From: Pseudomonadota bacterium
Lineage (GTDB): Bacteria; Pseudomonadota; Alphaproteobacteria; RF32; CAG-239
NCBI GenBank assembly: GCA_018362935.1
Contig: JAHALQ010000008.1
Coordinates: forward strand, 1-61,810
Length of the DNA: 61,810 nucleotides
Reading direction: 5' to 3'
In this document: one piece after another, positions 61,765-61,810 of the stretch
How the letters are laid out: every line of letters starts with the position of its first letter
How positions within the stretch are numbered: position 1 is the first letter of the stretch
The notes under the pieces: model-generated
What the model was told of the DNA's origin: nothing
The model's database searches: none
The model's input: only the letters and a program-made list of their open reading frames with translations
Translations under genes and position numbers: made by a program

Positions 61765-61810
61765 ACCGAAAGCGGCGTAAGTTTACTTGTTGAGCAAGTG
61801 AAGTGTAAAC

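Overview
The window looks like a chromosomal segment of an anaerobic or microaerophilic, probably host-gut-associated alphaproteobacterium with moderate G+C. I base this on protein flavour only: a SUF iron-sulfur operon with sufT and sufE, sucCD, an EI-Ntr phosphotransferase, a RodZ-like protein, VirB8-like proteins, a class III (oxygen-sensitive) ribonucleotide reductase under apparent NrdR control, and dispersed palindromic repeats. No rRNA other than the 3' tip of a 5S gene is present, so placement below class is not possible here.

Layout. 1-130: 3' end of an rRNA operon and two terminators. 185-2534: an ATPase plus HNH nuclease pair resembling the Septu defence system. 2798-13074: membrane and envelope genes (DUF2207-type protein, stand-alone GlmU-like uridylyltransferase, PepF peptidase, two VirB8-like paralogues, a TolC-like lipoprotein with an Ig-like tail). 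13305-17807: a complete diversity-generating retroelement (DGR): template repeat, reverse transcriptase, Avd, and a flagellin whose surface region carries the variable repeat. 18433-21592: NrdR boxes, nrdD, a separate glycyl-radical subunit and its activase. 21609-26107: a large coiled-coil protein and two outer-membrane barrels. 26108-29991: a structured leader RNA and an operon for a rhamnose-containing surface glycan, ending in a degenerate serine recombinase. 30024-36706: flavin reductase, yajC-secD-secF, nlpD, a PAS/degenerate-GGDEF protein. 36847-44114: suf operon. 44132-47293: sucCD-like pair, comF, yjbR. 47311-49731: HD hydrolase, AT-rich methyltransferase, tRNA-Thr with a rearranged tRNA scar, acetyltransferase. 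49812-51714: murA region. 51784-54073: two more glycan genes on the minus strand behind a second copy of the leader RNA. 54208-61764: collar-domain secreted protein, DEAD-like fragment, cupin, ptsP, rodZ, prfA, an XRE regulator.

The most striking system is the DGR acting on flagellin. Template (13305-13415) and variable repeat (16634-16745) differ at 18 positions, every one an adenine in the template, plus a single inserted base in the variable repeat. That insertion shifts the frame and ends the flagellin at a TAG inside the variable repeat, so the copy captured here encodes no complete flagellin. The second notable system is a roughly 300-bp promoter-leader-terminator element present twice (26108-26412 plus strand, 53773-54073 minus strand), each copy directly upstream of a rhamnan-synthesis-F-like gene, with conserved stems, variable loops and an alternative pairing that could act as an attenuator.

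Other oddities: a SucCD-like pair lacking the phosphohistidine and its glutamate partner, a split class III ribonucleotide reductase, a recombinase lacking catalytic arginines, and a single-domain DEAD-like protein with altered motifs. All family assignments are by eye from the translated sequence; no database search was run.
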